A stretch of DNA of 17,263 bases from Roseburia sp. CAG:303 (GTDB lineage Bacteria > Bacillota > Clostridia > Lachnospirales > Lachnospiraceae). Position numbers and translations under genes: made by a program. The stretch is from the NCBI GenBank assembly GCA_000437755.1, contig FR900166.1, forward strand, positions 74,415-91,677, read 5' to 3'. The notes under the pieces were generated by a model. The model was not told where the DNA came from. It saw nothing but the letters and a program-made list of their open reading frames with translations, and did not search any database. The number at the start of each line of letters is the position of its first letter. Positions within the stretch are counted from its first letter, which is position 1. Of this stretch, positions 7,220 to 13,258 are shown piece after piece.

Positions 7220-7774
7220 CTATTTTATCAGTCCGATTTTATTGAACGGCGAAATAATGCTCCATGCCCGTCCAATAATATCTTCTCTTTTCACATTTCC
7301 TACATATTCAAATCTGCTATCCTGACTGAGATTGCGGTTATCTCCCATAACAAAATATTCATCCTCTCCAATCTTAATGGTCTGACTGGCTGCACCGCTT
7401 TCAAAGCTTCCCTTATGATACTTATCCTCTATCTCTTCCCCATTAATATATATTCTGCTGTCGATAATCTGTATCTCTTCGCCCGGAAGTCCAATCACTC
7501 TCTTGATAATATATTCATCTTTCGAAAGATCCGATCTGTATACAACCACATCAAATCTTTTAATATCCCTGAGTTCATAGGACATTTTATCAATTAAAAC
7601 TGTCTGACCGCTTTTTATCTCGTCTGCCATTGAATTGCCGATCACATTTGTCTTTTCCCCGAGAAAAAGAATCAAAAATACTGCTGCCGCAACAGCTACC
7701 GCAATATCTACGAGCCATTTCAGAATTATGTCCGTAAAAATATTCCGTTCCGGCTTTGGATTAAAATATCCCAT
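7220..7774 (-). CDS. lepB: Type I signal peptidase (first of three), divergent box B
   Basis: The product is 184 residues with one membrane segment at about 18-37. The catalytic Ser is S48 in VIGNSMADEIKSG and Lys is K91 in KRVIGLPGE; box E is FVMGDNRNLSQDSR. Both catalytic residues are present, so it should be active. However, the usual SMxPTLxxGD stretch reads SMADEIKSGQ: the conserved proline and the GD pair are missing, although the two later paralogues keep them. That may alter substrate binding. The start is well supported by GGAGG six bases upstream. A terminator-like hairpin ends only three bases before that site (7788-7827), so the gene either depends on readthrough from rplS or has a promoter inside rplS that I cannot identify. 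Confidence 0.95.
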   Translation of the reverse strand: MGYFNPKPERNIFTDIILKWLVDIAVAVAAAVFLILFLGEKTNVIGNSMADEIKSGQTVLIDKMSYELRDIKRFDVVVYRSDLSKDEYIIKRVIGLPGEEIQIIDSRIYINGEEIEDKYHKGSFESGAASQTIKIGEDEYFVMGDNRNLSQDSRFEYVGNVKREDIIGRAWSIISPFNKIGLIK

Positions 7775-7787
7775 TTCCTACCTCCAG

Positions 7788-7827
7788 AAAAAAATAGGAC
7801 AAATACCTGGTGGTATCTGCCCTTGTC
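7788..7827 (-). terminator. Bulged hairpin plus U-tract between rplS and lepB
   Basis: On the minus strand, GACAA (7827-7823), a six-base GGGCAG bulge and ATACC pair with GGTAT and TTGTC around an ACCA loop. CTA and seven T residues (7794-7788) follow. The stem is ten base pairs in two blocks, so it is weaker than a textbook terminator but has a good U-tract. It starts eight bases after the rplS stop and ends three bases before the lepB Shine-Dalgarno. It may be a partial terminator that lowers expression of the downstream genes relative to L19. Confidence 0.55.
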
Positions 7828-7835
7828 TTCAGAAA

Positions 7836-8183
7836 TTATTTAACTAATTCTTTTACCTTTGCAGCCTTACCAACTCTGCCTCTTAAGTAGTTAAGTTTCG
7901 CACGTCTTACTTTACCGTGACGAACTACTTCAACCTTCTCGATTGATGGGGAATGTAATGGCCAAGTCTTCTCAACGCCAATTCCGTTGGAATTCTTTCT
8001 TACTGTAAATGTTTCTCTTGAGCTTCCGCCCTGTCTCTTAAGTACTACGCCTTCAAAAACCTGAACTCTTTCACGGTTTCCTTCTTTGATCTTAGCATAT
8101 ACCTTTACAGTATCACCTACACTAAAGTTTCCTACATTTTCTTTTAACTGAGCTGCCTCAATGTTCTTAATAATTTCGTTCAT
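7836..8183 (-). CDS. rplS: 50S ribosomal protein L19
   Basis: The product is 115 residues, the standard bacterial L19 length, from MNEIIKNIEAAQLKEN to the basic tail. Recognisable L19 segments are FSVGDTVKVYAKIKEGNRER, RVQVFEGVVLKRQGG, the ETFTVRKNS stretch, GVEKTWPLHSP and the RRAKLNYLR(G/E) end. L19 sits at the interface of the 30S and 50S subunits. AGGAGGT seven bases upstream sets the start. Codon choice is more uniform than in neighbours, as expected for a highly expressed gene. It follows trmD after 113 bases that hold a candidate promoter and a structured leader, so it probably has its own control in addition to readthrough from the ffh block. Confidence 0.98.
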   Translation of the reverse strand: MNEIIKNIEAAQLKENVGNFSVGDTVKVYAKIKEGNRERVQVFEGVVLKRQGGSSRETFTVRKNSNGIGVEKTWPLHSPSIEKVEVVRHGKVRRAKLNYLRGRVGKAAKVKELVK

Positions 8184-8207
8184 TTGTGTGACCTCCTATA
8201 ATATTTC

Positions 8208-8243
8208 GATGTTCTGTAATACCCTGCGTACCAGAGGAACATC
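8208..8243 (-). promoter_or_regulatory. Structured 5' leader of rplS, candidate L19 autoregulatory leader
   Basis: On the minus strand, GATGTTC (8243-8237) pairs with GAACATC (8214-8208), enclosing an internal CCTCTG...CAGG hairpin with a GUACG-type loop. The element lies between the predicted transcription start (about 8255) and the AGGAGGT of rplS. L19 leader RNAs upstream of rplS are a known ribosomal-protein autoregulatory class in Bacillota. I infer membership from position and the closed, two-tier stem; I have not matched it to the consensus. Confidence 0.45.
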
Positions 8244-8261
8244 AATTTTCACAACTTCTAA

Positions 8262-8290
8262 ATGGTATCATATTTTTTTTGAAATATCAA
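8262..8290 (-). promoter_or_regulatory. Candidate promoter for rplS
   Basis: TTGATA (8290-8285) and TACCAT (8267-8262) are separated by 17 bases on the minus strand; the spacer contains an A8 run. The -35 match is good (5 of 6) and the -10 is moderate (4 of 6). The -35 overlaps the end of the region just past the trmD stop. It would give rplS expression independent of the ffh-trmD transcript and place the leader hairpin in the 5' UTR. Confidence 0.4.
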
Positions 8291-8296
8291 GTGTTT

Positions 8297-9073
8297 TTAA
8301 TGTTTTTCTTGCTTTTTATCACAATAATTTTTTACCCTGCTGATTCCCAGCTCTTCCCGGATGAATTTCATATCATTTTTATCATACACAGCCTCCTCGA
8401 ATAAATCCGGTCTTTTCTCATAGGTCCGCAGAATCGACTGGTTTCTTCTCCACCGCTCAATATTAGCATGATGACCGCTTAACAGAACCTCCGGAACTCT
8501 TTTTCCCATAAATTCCTCCGGACGGGTATACTGCGGATATTCCAGCAATCCATCGGAAAAGCTCTCCGTCTCGGCACTGATATCATTGTTTAAAACACCT
8601 GGTACATTTCTTGATATGGAATCAATCATGACCATCGCTGCAAGTTCCCCGCCGGTCAGCACATAGTCTCCGATGGATACATAATCCGTCACAATCATCT
8701 CAAGGATGCGTTCATCGATGCCCTCATAGTGTCCGCACAGAAATACCAGTTCTTCTTCTTTTGCAAATTCACGAGACATCTGCTGATTGAAAGTTTTTCC
8801 CTGTGGGGTAAGATAGATGACCCGTGGTTTTTTTCCAATCTTATTTTCACAAAGATCCATGTAACAGTCATAGATCGGCTGTGCCTGCATAACCATGCCT
8901 GCGCCTCCGCCATATGGTGCATCATCCACATGCCCATGTTTTTCTTTTGTATATTTCCTAATATCCACACATTCCAGGGAAAGAAGATTTTTTTCCATTG
9001 CCCTTCCGATAATGCTTGTATTTAACCCCGAATAAACCATCTCCGGAAACAGTGTCATCACATAATAATTCAT
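8297..9073 (-). CDS. trmD: tRNA (guanine-N1)-methyltransferase TrmD
   Basis: The product is 258 residues from the chosen start, beginning MNYYVMTLFPEMVYSG. SPOUT/trefoil-knot landmarks are present: APYGGGAGMVMQAQPIYD, LCGHYEGIDERI, SIGDYVLTGGELA and MIDSISRNVPGVL, followed by the LEYPQYTRPEEF and VLLSGHHANIERWRR segments of the C-terminal tRNA-binding domain. It methylates G37 at N1 in tRNAs with a G at position 36, preventing +1 frameshifting. The ATG at 9073 overlaps the rimM stop by one base (TGATG). A TTG directly upstream in the same frame is less likely. The arrangement implies translational coupling to rimM; GGAGG of the local region is somewhat distant. Confidence 0.98.
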   Translation of the reverse strand: MNYYVMTLFPEMVYSGLNTSIIGRAMEKNLLSLECVDIRKYTKEKHGHVDDAPYGGGAGMVMQAQPIYDCYMDLCENKIGKKPRVIYLTPQGKTFNQQMSREFAKEEELVFLCGHYEGIDERILEMIVTDYVSIGDYVLTGGELAAMVMIDSISRNVPGVLNNDISAETESFSDGLLEYPQYTRPEEFMGKRVPEVLLSGHHANIERWRRNQSILRTYEKRPDLFEEAVYDKNDMKFIREELGISRVKNYCDKKQEKH

Positions 9074-9582
9074 CAATCCAGCAGTCCCTCCATGATATGC
9101 ACAGTCATACGGCTTTCTTCCAGGTCAATATCCAGAATACATTCATCTATCGCTGGCAGAAGTATTTCTTTTCCTTCTTCCGTTTTTACCACATATACAT
9201 CGTTTGCACCGGTCTGCATCACATCATACAGAACCCCGATTTTTTCATCTTCATCACTGTATACATCCAGATCCAGCAAATCTGCTATGAAATATTCTCC
9301 TTCTTCCAACGGTACAGCATCTTCCCTGGTAACAAGCAGATCTTTTCCTTTGTACATTTCAATGTCATTAATATTATCAATTCCTTTGAACTTCAGAATT
9401 ACCAGGTTTTTAAAAAATCTTACGGACTGGATTTCCAATACTTTCTGTTCTTTTCCCATATCAAGGATTACTTTTTTTAAATCCTTAAATCTTTCTTTCT
9501 CATCCGTAGTCGGAAATACCTTTACTTCCCCGCGTATTCCATGTGTATTTGCTATTACACCAACTCTCAACAAATCTTCCAT
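9073..9582 (-). CDS. rimM: 16S rRNA processing protein RimM
   Basis: The product is 169 residues from the preferred start. The N-terminal domain opens MEDLLRVGVIANTHGIRGEV with the family-typical KVFPTTD next. The C-terminal PRC-barrel contains EYFIADLLDLDVY, GVLYDVMQTGANDVYVV and ILLPAIDECILDID. RimM binds S19 and assists maturation of the 30S head. The frame is open to 9642, but the first 20 residues are unlike RimM, and AAGGAGG is placed eight bases before ATG 9582. The start is 91 bases from the khpA stop; the gap holds a terminator-like hairpin. The B. subtilis gene ylqD, which lies at this place in that species, is absent here. Confidence 0.96.
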   Translation of the reverse strand: MEDLLRVGVIANTHGIRGEVKVFPTTDEKERFKDLKKVILDMGKEQKVLEIQSVRFFKNLVILKFKGIDNINDIEMYKGKDLLVTREDAVPLEEGEYFIADLLDLDVYSDEDEKIGVLYDVMQTGANDVYVVKTEEGKEILLPAIDECILDIDLEESRMTVHIMEGLLD

Positions 9583-9609
9583 AAACCAGACCTCCTTTTT
9601 GTAATACGC

Positions 9610-9638
9610 AAAAGAAACCGGCATAAAATGCCGATTTC
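9610..9638 (-). terminator. Hairpin with short T-run between khpA and rimM
   Basis: GAAATCGGCA (9638-9629) and TGCCGGTTTC (9623-9614) form a ten-pair stem with one G-U wobble and a TTTTA loop on the minus strand. TTTT (9613-9610) then GCG follow. The stem is stable but the T-run is only four bases, so it looks like a weak terminator, an attenuator or an mRNA-processing or 3'-end protection element inside the operon. Confidence 0.4.
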
Positions 9639-9673
9639 CCATTATGTGTTATAAATCGTATTCCAGTAATATT

Positions 9674-9904
9674 TTACTGGACAATATCTACAATCACTTT
9701 CCTGTCATCTTTAGACGCCGCAGCTTTAACAACTGAACGAATAGATTTGGCTATACGGCCCTGTTTGCCAATCACTTTACCCATGTCATCATCTGCTACT
9801 TTGAGTTCAACAACAAGAGCTTCTTCCGTGTCCTTTTCCGCTACAAAAACTTCCTCAGGATGGTCTACAAGAGCCTTCGCAATAACTTCAACTAATTCTT
9901 TCAT
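9674..9904 (-). CDS. khpA: KH-domain RNA-binding protein KhpA (YlqC)
   Basis: The product is 76 residues, the full length of this small family. It is essentially one KH domain with the GxxG RNA-binding loop in MGKVIGKQGRIAKSIRSVV. The N-terminal MKELVEVIAKALVDHPEEV is typical of YlqC/KhpA. In streptococci KhpA forms a heterodimer with KhpB (Jag/EloR) and affects cell elongation and RNA metabolism; no khpB is in this window. GAGGT seven bases upstream sets the start. It is placed directly after rpsP, as in most Bacillota. Confidence 0.95.
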   Translation of the reverse strand: MKELVEVIAKALVDHPEEVFVAEKDTEEALVVELKVADDDMGKVIGKQGRIAKSIRSVVKAAASKDDRKVIVDIVQ

Positions 9905-9933
9905 ATCGCGTACCTCACGCCTCTTAAACAGAC

Positions 9934-10179
9934 TTATTTTTCAATTCCAGCCTGCTTTAATAACTTAGCAACTACTTCTGTTGGCTGAGCACCATTTGCT
10001 AACCACTTCTTTGCAGCTTCTTCGTTGATTGATACAGCACTTGGTTCAAGATTTGGATCATATGTTCCGATTTCATCGATGAACTTGCCATCTCTCGGTG
10101 ATCTTGAATCTGCTACGATAATTCTATAGAAAGGAGCTTTTTTCTGTCCCATTCTTCTTAATCTGATCTTTACTGCCAT
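9934..10179 (-). CDS. rpsP: 30S ribosomal protein S16
   Basis: The product is 81 residues, the usual S16 length. It begins MAVKIRLRRMGQKKAPFYRI and continues with ADSRSPRDGKFIDEIGTYDP, both diagnostic. S16 is an early 30S assembly protein that binds 16S rRNA in the body. The Shine-Dalgarno AAGGAGGTGA is nearly complementary to the whole anti-SD tail and sits seven bases from the ATG, in keeping with a highly expressed ribosomal gene. It follows ffh after 81 bases that contain a perfect AT-rich hairpin (10216-10238). Confidence 0.98.
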   Translation of the reverse strand: MAVKIRLRRMGQKKAPFYRIIVADSRSPRDGKFIDEIGTYDPNLEPSAVSINEEAAKKWLANGAQPTEVVAKLLKQAGIEK

Positions 10180-10215
10180 TGTAATTTCACCTCCTTAGGT
10201 TTTTATTAATCTATG

Positions 10216-10238
10216 ATAAATTTGCTGTGCAAATTTAT
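10216..10238 (-). repeat. Perfect AT-rich hairpin between ffh and rpsP
   Basis: On the minus strand, ATAAATTTGC and GCAAATTTAT form a perfect ten-pair stem closed by a three-base ACA loop. It lies 23 bases after the ffh stop and 36 bases before the rpsP start. No T-run follows, so it is not a standard terminator. It could be an mRNA processing or stability element separating ffh from the more strongly expressed rpsP message. I could not find a good promoter in this spacer. Confidence 0.5.
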
Positions 10239-10260
10239 ATCTGGGTTACCGTCATATTAC

Positions 10261-11613
10261 CTAGAATGGTAATTTTAACTTTCCAAACAATCCGCCACCA
10301 CTGCGTTTTCCGGACATCATACCCGACATCTGTTTCATTAATTTTCGTGACTGTTCAAACTGTTTGACCAACCGGTTCACTTCTGCAATATCCACACCCG
10401 CACCTTTTGCAATCCTGCTCTTTCTGGATGGATTCAGGACGGAAGGATTCGCTCTTTCTTCCGGAGTCATGGAATAGATAATCGCCTCAGTTCTGGCAAT
10501 CGCTTTCTCATCCGGTACAGAAGCACCCTTTAACTGTCCGCCAAGCCCCGGTATCATATTCATGACATCTTCGAGTCCGCCCATCTTTCTTATCTGGGCC
10601 ATAGAATCAAGATAATCATCAAAACCAAACTCTGCTTTTTTGAATTTTTTTTCCATTTCTTTGGCTTTTTCGGCATCCACCGCCGCTTCCGCCTTTTCTA
10701 TCAGAGTAAGGACATCTCCCATTCCTAAAATTCTGGAAGCCATTCTGTCTGGAAAAAACTGTTCCAAATCAGAAAGTTTTTCGCCCATTCCGACATAAAG
10801 AATCGGTTTTCCGGTTACCGCACGAATGGAAAGTGCAGCTCCGCCTCGCGTATCGCCATCCATCTTTGTCAATATAACTCCGTCAATGCCCACCTTCTCT
10901 TCAAAAGTGGTTGCCACATTGACAGCATCCTGACCGGTCATGGCATCTACAACCAGAATACTCTGTTTTATATCAATATTGTCCCTTATCTCAACCAGCT
11001 CATTCATCATATCTTCATCAACCTGAAGACGACCCGCCGTATCAATAATGACAAGATTCATATCATTTTTTGATGCATGCTCCACTGCTGCTTTTGCAAT
11101 ATTTAGCGGAGAATTTCCTGTGCCCATGGAAAATACCGGAACACCCTGCTTTTCTCCATTTACCTTTAACTGTTCGATCGCAGCCGGTCGATACACATCA
11201 CATGCCACAAGCAAAGGTTTTCTGCCTTTTGACTTGAATTTTCCTGCTAATTTTGCAGCAGTAGTTGTCTTACCTGCACCCTGAAGCCCCATCATCATGA
11301 TGACTGTCATCTCATTTGCAGGATTTAAAGAAATCTCTGTAGTTTCCGAACCCATCAGGGAAACCATTTCTTCATTTACAATTTTAATTACCATCTGTCC
11401 TGGTGTCAGGCTTGACATTACATCCTGCCCAATCGCCCGTTCCGTAACAGAATTAATAAACTGCTTTACAACCTTAAAGCTTACATCCGCTTCAAGGAGT
11501 GCCATCTTAACCTCTTTCAGTGCAGCCTTTACATCAGCCTCACTCAGGCGGCCTTTCCCCTTTAAATTCTTAAATATATTCTGCAGCTTATCTGATAAGC
11601 TTTCAAACGCCAT
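10261..11613 (-). CDS. ffh: Signal recognition particle protein Ffh (SRP54 GTPase)
   Basis: The product is 450 residues, the standard Ffh length. The N domain is at about 1-90; the NG GTPase has the P-loop GLQGAGKTTTAAKLA at 109-123, a DTAGR motif near 190 and the TKMDGDTRGGAAL motif near 248. The methionine-rich M domain (about 325-440) includes GFDDYLDSMAQIRKMGG and SRKSRIAKGAGV, the SRP RNA-binding helix-turn-helix. The protein binds 4.5S/6S SRP RNA and signal sequences and delivers nascent membrane proteins to FtsY and SecYEG. AGGAGGT seven bases before the ATG fixes the start. It follows ylxM by 20 bases. Confidence 0.98.
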   Translation of the reverse strand: MAFESLSDKLQNIFKNLKGKGRLSEADVKAALKEVKMALLEADVSFKVVKQFINSVTERAIGQDVMSSLTPGQMVIKIVNEEMVSLMGSETTEISLNPANEMTVIMMMGLQGAGKTTTAAKLAGKFKSKGRKPLLVACDVYRPAAIEQLKVNGEKQGVPVFSMGTGNSPLNIAKAAVEHASKNDMNLVIIDTAGRLQVDEDMMNELVEIRDNIDIKQSILVVDAMTGQDAVNVATTFEEKVGIDGVILTKMDGDTRGGAALSIRAVTGKPILYVGMGEKLSDLEQFFPDRMASRILGMGDVLTLIEKAEAAVDAEKAKEMEKKFKKAEFGFDDYLDSMAQIRKMGGLEDVMNMIPGLGGQLKGASVPDEKAIARTEAIIYSMTPEERANPSVLNPSRKSRIAKGAGVDIAEVNRLVKQFEQSRKLMKQMSGMMSGKRSGGGLFGKLKLPF

Positions 11614-11633
11614 TGCAGCTACCTCCTGTCCGG

Positions 11634-11978
11634 CTAAAATTCTTCCAGAATATGATTCGATACTTCCTGAATCTGATTTACCAGGGACACATTCCCCGTT
11701 ACTCCGAAATCTCCTGCCAGCTTGTTAATCTGTGCAACCAGTTCCTTTGCTTTCAGAAACTTCTCAACCAGATGGAGTTTCTCTTCGTACTCTTCCAGAA
11801 TTTTATCACAACGCTTCACCTGCTCGTGAACACCCTGTCTGCTGATTCCTCTCTCCACTGCGATTTCGCTGATACCAATATCATTTAAAATATAATCGCT
11901 GTATATACTTTTCTGATGTTCTGTCAAAAGTTCTCCATAAAAATCATATAACAAAGCTTTTTTTACAATCCATTCCAT
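11634..11978 (-). CDS. ylxM: YlxM/p13-like helix-turn-helix protein
   Basis: The product is 114 residues, starting MEWIVKKALLYDFYGELLTE. The sigma-region-4-like helix-turn-helix is at about 33-62, with HQKSIYSDYILNDIGISEIA, then RGISRQGVHEQVKR. A helical tail follows. YlxM is almost always next to ffh in Bacillota and in Streptococcus interacts with SRP components and stimulates Ffh GTPase in the presence of SRP RNA. Here it is the first gene of the ffh block. The frame is open to 12023, but the upstream residues would overlap the -10 promoter element. AAGGAG seven bases before ATG 11978 supports the shorter start. Confidence 0.94.
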   Translation of the reverse strand: MEWIVKKALLYDFYGELLTEHQKSIYSDYILNDIGISEIAVERGISRQGVHEQVKRCDKILEEYEEKLHLVEKFLKAKELVAQINKLAGDFGVTGNVSLVNQIQEVSNHILEEF

Positions 11979-12014
11979 AGCATCACTCCTTGACAGGTAT
12001 TTGGCACAGTGGAT

Positions 12015-12043
12015 ATCATACACTACATCTGTTTTTTTGTCAA
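12015..12043 (-). promoter_or_regulatory. Strong promoter for the ylxM-ffh block
   Basis: TTGACA (12043-12038) and TATGAT (12020-12015) are separated by exactly 17 bases on the minus strand, matching the sigma-A consensus in 11 of 12 positions. The predicted start near 12008 leaves about 30 bases before the ylxM ATG. The -35 hexamer is one arm of a TGTCAA/TTGACA inverted repeat (12038-12059). I see no good terminator for the upstream HD-GYP gene in this 96-base gap. Confidence 0.8.
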
Positions 12044-12074
12044 GTACTTTTATTTGACATTTTAAAAAAGAAAT

Positions 12075-13154
12075 CTACAGGATATTTTCAATATATAAGT
12101 CAGGCTTTTTTGACAAATCAATCACTTCACCGCCGCACTGGACGATCGGTTTGGAAACCATGCTTTTATTAATCAGTACGATCTGTCCTTTTCTTCCATC
12201 AGATAAAAGAACTTCATTCTGCACATAGGTATCCGCAATATTTTGCAAAAATGTTACAATGTAGCGTGGATCATATTTTTCAAAGCCTTCTTCTTCAAAG
12301 ATCCGGATGACCTTGAACGGGCAGAGTGGTCCGCGATATACCCTTGCAGAAGTCATCGCATCATAAATATCCGCAATCGCAACAAGCTTTGCATATCGGT
12401 TGATCTTATCCGTTTTCAGTCCAAGCGGATAACCGCTTCCGTCACACCGCTCATGATGCATAAGTGCACACAGCTTCACTTCTTCCGGCAGGAAGTCGTA
12501 ATCCTGCAGAATACGGTATCCTCTGGTTGTATGTGTCTTTACGATATCATATTCCTCTTTTGTGAGTTTTCCCGGTTTCGTCAGCACTTCTACCGGAATT
12601 GCAACTTTTCCAACGTCATGAAACAGACCGCACTGCGTTGCAAGATGGATTTCATCTTCATTCATACCAATCCATTTCGCCAGAATGTTGCAAATCAGCG
12701 AAACATTGATAGAGTGTGCAAAAGTTGCATCATCATAATCCTTGATTCCGTTCAGCATATCAAAAACACTGATTCCGTTATCCAGTCCGCTGATGATATC
12801 CATGGTCTGATTCATCATCGCATTGACATCCTTCTCATCCGCATTTTTTCCAATCAGTCTGTTAATTCCATTTTCCAGCTCGCCAAGATTCGTATTATAC
12901 TTTTTACTGAATACTTTATATTCCTCTGTATTTTTGAGCCGGTCCTGATACTCTGAAGTACCCTGCGTACTTTTCTGAGTTTCTTGCCCTGCCTCTTCAA
13001 TGTCTATCCAGTCGATATTTTTCATAATCAAAGAATAGATATTTTCAGCAGTAAGTACTGTGCCTTTCTTCAAAATCAAAACATCGCCAAATCCATACAC
13101 ATCCCTCGCCAGCACACTACCGGCAACTGCTTCCTTGGTAAATACTCTTTTCAT
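12075..13154 (-). CDS. HD-GYP domain cyclic-di-GMP phosphodiesterase-like protein
   Basis: The product is 359 residues. An N-terminal domain (about 1-55; GSVLARDVYGFGDVLILKKG) precedes a linker and then a complete HD-GYP domain (about 130-310): H147, the HD pair H179/D180 in LFHDVGK with K183, H208 in KTHTTRGYRIL, HH at 233-234 in HHERCDGSGYP and D262/D265 in IADIYDAMTS. All metal-binding residues of an active enzyme appear intact; the family hydrolyses cyclic di-GMP. No receiver, PAS or membrane segment is present. A C-terminal beta-rich extension (about 310-359) follows. ATG 13154 is chosen because GGGGTGA lies four bases ahead; the frame could begin six codons earlier, without a Shine-Dalgarno. 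It stands between the tpiA terminator and the ylxM promoter, so it is probably monocistronic. Confidence 0.9.
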   Translation of the reverse strand: MKRVFTKEAVAGSVLARDVYGFGDVLILKKGTVLTAENIYSLIMKNIDWIDIEEAGQETQKSTQGTSEYQDRLKNTEEYKVFSKKYNTNLGELENGINRLIGKNADEKDVNAMMNQTMDIISGLDNGISVFDMLNGIKDYDDATFAHSINVSLICNILAKWIGMNEDEIHLATQCGLFHDVGKVAIPVEVLTKPGKLTKEEYDIVKTHTTRGYRILQDYDFLPEEVKLCALMHHERCDGSGYPLGLKTDKINRYAKLVAIADIYDAMTSARVYRGPLCPFKVIRIFEEEGFEKYDPRYIVTFLQNIADTYVQNEVLLSDGRKGQIVLINKSMVSKPIVQCGGEVIDLSKKPDLYIENIL

Positions 13155-13184
13155 TCTGTCACCCCTGACCATATTTTATTTACA

Positions 13185-13194
13185 GGCATATGCC
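13185..13194. promoter_or_regulatory. Palindrome GGCATATGCC ahead of the HD-GYP gene
   Basis: This ten-base perfect palindrome lies 31 bases upstream of the ATG, next to a possible -10 (TAAAAT, 13178-13173 on the minus strand) that has no convincing -35. The position is suited to a regulator site, but a ten-base palindrome containing the NdeI-type core can arise by chance in AT-rich DNA. Confidence 0.25.
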
Positions 13195-13200
13195 CATATA

Positions 13201-13251
13201 AGAAAAGAAAGTCTTTCCGATATCCAGACAAACACACAGAAAGACTTTCTT
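13201..13251 (-). terminator. Terminator after tpiA
   Basis: On the minus strand, AAGAAAGTCTTTC (13251-13239) is exactly complementary to GAAAGACTTTCTT (13217-13205), a 13-pair stem with a 21-base loop. TTTT then CTTATA follow. It starts eight bases past the tpiA stop. The loop is longer than usual, but the stem is perfect and the position is right. Each arm is also nearly self-complementary (GAAAGtCTTTC), so alternative folds are possible. Confidence 0.6.
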
Positions 13252-13258
13252 AAAAACC

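Noticed and set aside
9092..9604. A Ser/Thr-rich 170-codon plus-strand open frame opposite rimM
   Set aside because: It is the antisense reading of rimM; low-complexity Ser content comes from reversed Asp/Glu/Lys codons.
9583..9642. Longer rimM start at 9642
   Set aside because: The extra 20 residues do not resemble RimM and run through the hairpin at 9610-9638; AAGGAGG precedes ATG 9582.
12243..12956. A 237-codon open frame on the plus strand, antisense to the HD-GYP gene
   Set aside because: Its protein is Cys/Phe/His/Ile-rich with no recognisable domain, has no ribosome binding site and lies wholly opposite a well-supported gene.
13205..13251. 13-bp inverted repeat considered as the end of a mobile element
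   Set aside because: Both arms are 21 bases apart directly after tpiA with a T-run following, which fits a terminator; no transposase or target duplication is present.
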